In this document: piece after piece, positions 61,729 to 64,000 of the stretch
Layout of the letters: every line of letters begins with the position of its first letter
How positions within the stretch are numbered: the first letter of the stretch is position 1
Source of the DNA: Haemonchus contortus
Taxonomy: Eukaryota; Nematoda; Chromadorea; Rhabditida; Trichostrongylidae
Direction: 5' to 3'
Length of the DNA stretch: 64,000 nucleotides
Assembly (NCBI GenBank): GCA_000469685.2
Contig: LS997563.1
Span: forward strand, 12,099,940 to 12,163,939
Translations under genes and position numbers: made by a program
The notes under the pieces: model-generated
Seen by the model: only the letters and a program-made list of their open reading frames with translations
Told to the model about the DNA's origin: nothing
Database searches by the model: none

Positions 61729-61943
61729 ATGAGACTTTGCTCGTGAATAGGATTCGTTGAAATTCCTGGATACTCGAGTCGCTTCAAGTTCCACAATAGG
61801 GACGATACCGTATTCAGTGCCTTCATTTGCATCCGAATCTAATAGTGATTTATGAGAGCAAGCTATGGGCACAGAGTTGAGAGTTGAAATGAATGATAAA
61901 GGAGCAGATTTCTCTGGAAGTTCCTCTGCAGGATGCAGCTACG

Positions 61944-62109
61944 GTGCTTGCCTCCGACGACCCCACATTTCACGGTAGGTATGGAAATAGATATCGTGTT
62001 CAGTCCCGCATTGTTTCTTCATCATTGTATCCATTTTGTCAGCTTTCAGCCGTCGTGATAATCGGATAATAAACCATAATAGAATTGATGATACAATTGT
62101 GTAGAAAGG
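61944..62109 (-). CDS. Terminal exon of a fifth chemoreceptor (R5, partial)
   Basis: Acceptor TTTTCAG followed by LFPFYTIVSSILLWFIIRLS, RRLKADKMDTMMKKQCG and YREMWGRRRQAP, then TAG. It matches exon G of R1-R3 (TM7 end and cytoplasmic tail) and is fully open. No exon F equivalent was found up to the window end, so the rest either lies beyond 64,000 or is lost. Stop and start positions are good to a few bases. Confidence 0.72.
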
Positions 62110-62152
62110 GAATAGCTGAAAATGTTTAATCAATTTGTTAAATTTATCAATA

Positions 62153-62421
62153 ATGGCTGCTTTCATAGTCCGCAGGCCGGCGCGCGTGAAGACGCGCGTG
62201 CTGGCGGAGGCAGTGCTAGGGGGGAGGAGAGAGGCAGACAGATAGGCAAGCAGTCCACGCCCCTTCGAGGGGTTGAAAACAAACAACCTTCGAAGGGGCG
62301 TGGACTGTTTGCCTTACACTGTCTGCCTCCCTCCTCCCCCCTAGCACTGCCTCCGCCGGCATGCACGCCGGCACGCGCGCCTGCACGCGCGCTGGCCTGC
62401 GGACGATGAAAGCAGCCAATC
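62153..62421. mobile_element. GC-rich palindromic MITE
   Basis: Ends read TGGCTGCTTTCAT(A/C)GTCC followed by GCAGGCC, inverted at 62,400-62,421. The arms of about 120 bp (with 'cagtgctaggggggaggag' / 'ctcctcccccctagcactg' and 'agtccacgccccttcga' / 'tcgaaggggcgtggact') meet at a short loop near 62,280 ('gttgaaaacaaac'). The nearly complete hairpin, absence of coding sequence and length of about 270 bp fit a fold-back MITE. It is inserted just upstream of the R5 exon. Confidence 0.85.
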
Positions 62422-63305
62422 CTCTCACATATCAGGTTCGACAAATTTCGAAACTTTTGAAGCCAGAAGAACACCATTGAATAGCTAAGGAGTTCTTGCA
62501 TATAAATTTGGGCTCTACAGATCACCACTTGACAAAAGTGTTGCTTACTTTCAAATAGGAGAAAAACTTCCATTCGCCTGTTCTGTGGACGAGTGTCATA
62601 GATAAACATTGAGCACCTCGCTGCTTTTATAATACAGGTGCTCAAATGAAACTTAACCGAAACGATAGCTTTATTAGTACAACCACTTACGCTGTTGAAC
62701 AAAGCTCGAGTGGCTAAATCAACCTTCCCCCGAAGCTTGGAAATATGAAATTGCCCCATTAACGTTTGCAGGACTTTTGAAAGTAATCTGGTTGCTACAA
62801 AACGTGATTTTCGGAAATAGGCTGAGCCAGCGATGGTGAAGTTAATTGTATCACATTCGAGACTCCTGTCCGAGGCTGACCTTCTCTAGAGGGTCAGTTC
62901 CAGTTGAAAAACATCCCCTGACGAAACTTCAGCCATATAAGGTGTTTATCAGACTAGTGTGTGGTTGCACTAGTGAAGCTACTGTGTTAGATTGTCGAAT
63001 TTGAATGCACAATTCACGACAAAAATTGCTCATGAAATAACCAGCTAGAATGGATCTTTGGCCCCCTCGTATACGATGTGTGGCGCTGTCAGGTCGGAAA
63101 ATGGCCTAGATAGGGCGTTATTAATGCTGGCCCCTGCGCGCGTCGTTTTCTTTAGATTAGGATAATATCAAAAGCTCAACGAGGGATTCAATGAAAATTA
63201 CCAATTTTTGTAGACTGAAACTGTGCTCACTATCTTAGATGCAACTCATTAGCGGCTCTGGAAGGCTGTTATATCATAAAAGATAAGGAATAAAAGATAA
63301 AATCT

Positions 63306-63490
63306 CGGGGCGGTAATGAATCCCGTCAGAGAAGTGCGCCCAGCATTCAACATCGATTCAGAATAGTAGTGGCTTATTGAATGTGTATGTGGCCAATACA
63401 ATGAATTGCAATGGCCAGTCGATGTACAAGTCGCTTTACCTCCCAGACTAGTCTGGTAAGAATGAACCGACTCCGGAAGGATGGAAGGCT
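63306..63490 (-). mobile_element. tRNA-derived SINE body, copy 7
   Basis: 'ccagcattcaacatcgattc', 'atgtggccaatacaatg' and 'ctccggaaggatggaaggct' match the SINE body. The tRNA head is missing, and the dispersed repeat at 63,501 abuts it. Confidence 0.6.
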
Positions 63491-63500
63491 CGATCGTTTG

Positions 63501-63980
63501 TATTGTTGTTTGAATGTCATGCATAGGTAACAAGTTGACAAGCTGGGTTTTTTTCTAAGTGCTTCGAACATTCATCTTTGGAACTCCCTGTTCTTCGAGG
63601 TGATTTATACTTATAGGCCCAAGTTTTTTGGTCAACATCTAACTTAATGAATTTTTTTAAAATCATTTTATCCCAACAAATGTGCAATTATTTGTTTGCC
63701 AATCCAGTGGAATAGCTTACCTCGATTAAGACTCCAGCTCCACGTGGTTCTTGTGGTTCTATGAGATGATGACTTTCTTTCGCCCTGGGGAACCGACGGT
63801 GTCTTCTTAAAATCAGTCCGATTCTTTCGTCAACCGATCAGGAGGCATTGTCTGTTCCACTGCCTTCAACCCACTTGACAAACCTCTAAGCAGATCTGAG
63901 CAAAGAATGATCGAGCAGAAAACTTAGTATGCGATACTGAAGATTTATATGATTTCTGAAATGAGATAGTGGGTGAGGTT
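63501..63980. repeat. Second copy of the globin-intron repeat
   Basis: Collinear with 3,541-4,037, with several indels. Same orientation. No frame recognised. Confidence 0.5.
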
Positions 63981-64000
63981 ATGATCCTCATTGTGTTAGT

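Noticed and set aside
62163..62759. 198-codon - strand frame
   Set aside because: Half of it is translated MITE arm; the rest has no recognisable domain.

Overview
This is a eukaryotic, almost certainly nematode, genomic window. Introns end in TTTCAG-like acceptors, the main genes are a tandem family of nematode-type seven-transmembrane chemoreceptors, and introns and spacers are full of Tc1/mariner, RTE, BEL/Pao, Penelope-like and SINE sequence. The TE-rich introns resemble those of a clade V parasitic nematode such as a strongylid or hookworm, but the species cannot be fixed from sequence alone.

Layout. Positions 1-9,000 (+ strand) hold a globin gene whose exons at 3,388-8,802 join in one frame (an upstream first exon at 932-1,001 is tentative). 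Positions 9,600-10,840 hold a tandem satellite of about 130 bp with GC-rich palindromic cores, which runs into a 2.07-kb CAGA tetranucleotide tract (10,841-12,914). Positions 14,000-18,970 are a graveyard of elements: BEL/Pao gag and integrase fragments (- strand), a Penelope-like element 3' end with a GIY-YIG domain and a hammerhead-ribozyme-like terminus (+ strand), and an internally deleted mariner.

Positions 19,690-56,780 hold three chemoreceptor genes on the - strand (here R1, R2, R3 from left to right). All have the same seven-exon structure (exon A 150 bp in R1/R3, then B 63, C 123, D 96, E 197, F 187, and a terminal exon G), and all splice in frame. A decayed fourth unit (psi-R4, 30.1-30.7 kb) lies between R1 and R2. 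A fifth unit is represented only by an intact last exon at 61,944-62,109. The proteins have an N-terminal CSD motif, a DPC motif before TM3, a YC motif in extracellular loop 2 and an EN-x-x-LR-x-LLPLDI motif before TM6. This fits the Sra superfamily (sra/srab-like).

Transposons sit inside the receptor introns: a dead mariner in R1 (24,517-25,794), a DD37D maT-like element nested in a SINE in R3 (47,703-48,982), and an RTE LINE in R3 (about 53,000-56,297). A Tc1 element with an uninterrupted 343-codon transposase and about 55-bp terminal inverted repeats lies between psi-R4 and R2 (31,963-33,548). A tRNA-derived SINE family with A and B boxes occurs in at least eight partial or full copies.

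The most notable signal is in R2. A segment of about 1.14 kb that is about 99% identical to R1 (22,579-23,718) has been inserted just upstream of exon D (38,668-39,806). R2 therefore carries two intact, phase 0-0 copies of exon C (39,505-39,627 and 40,586-40,708), an arrangement that could allow alternative or mutually exclusive splicing of the TM3 segment.
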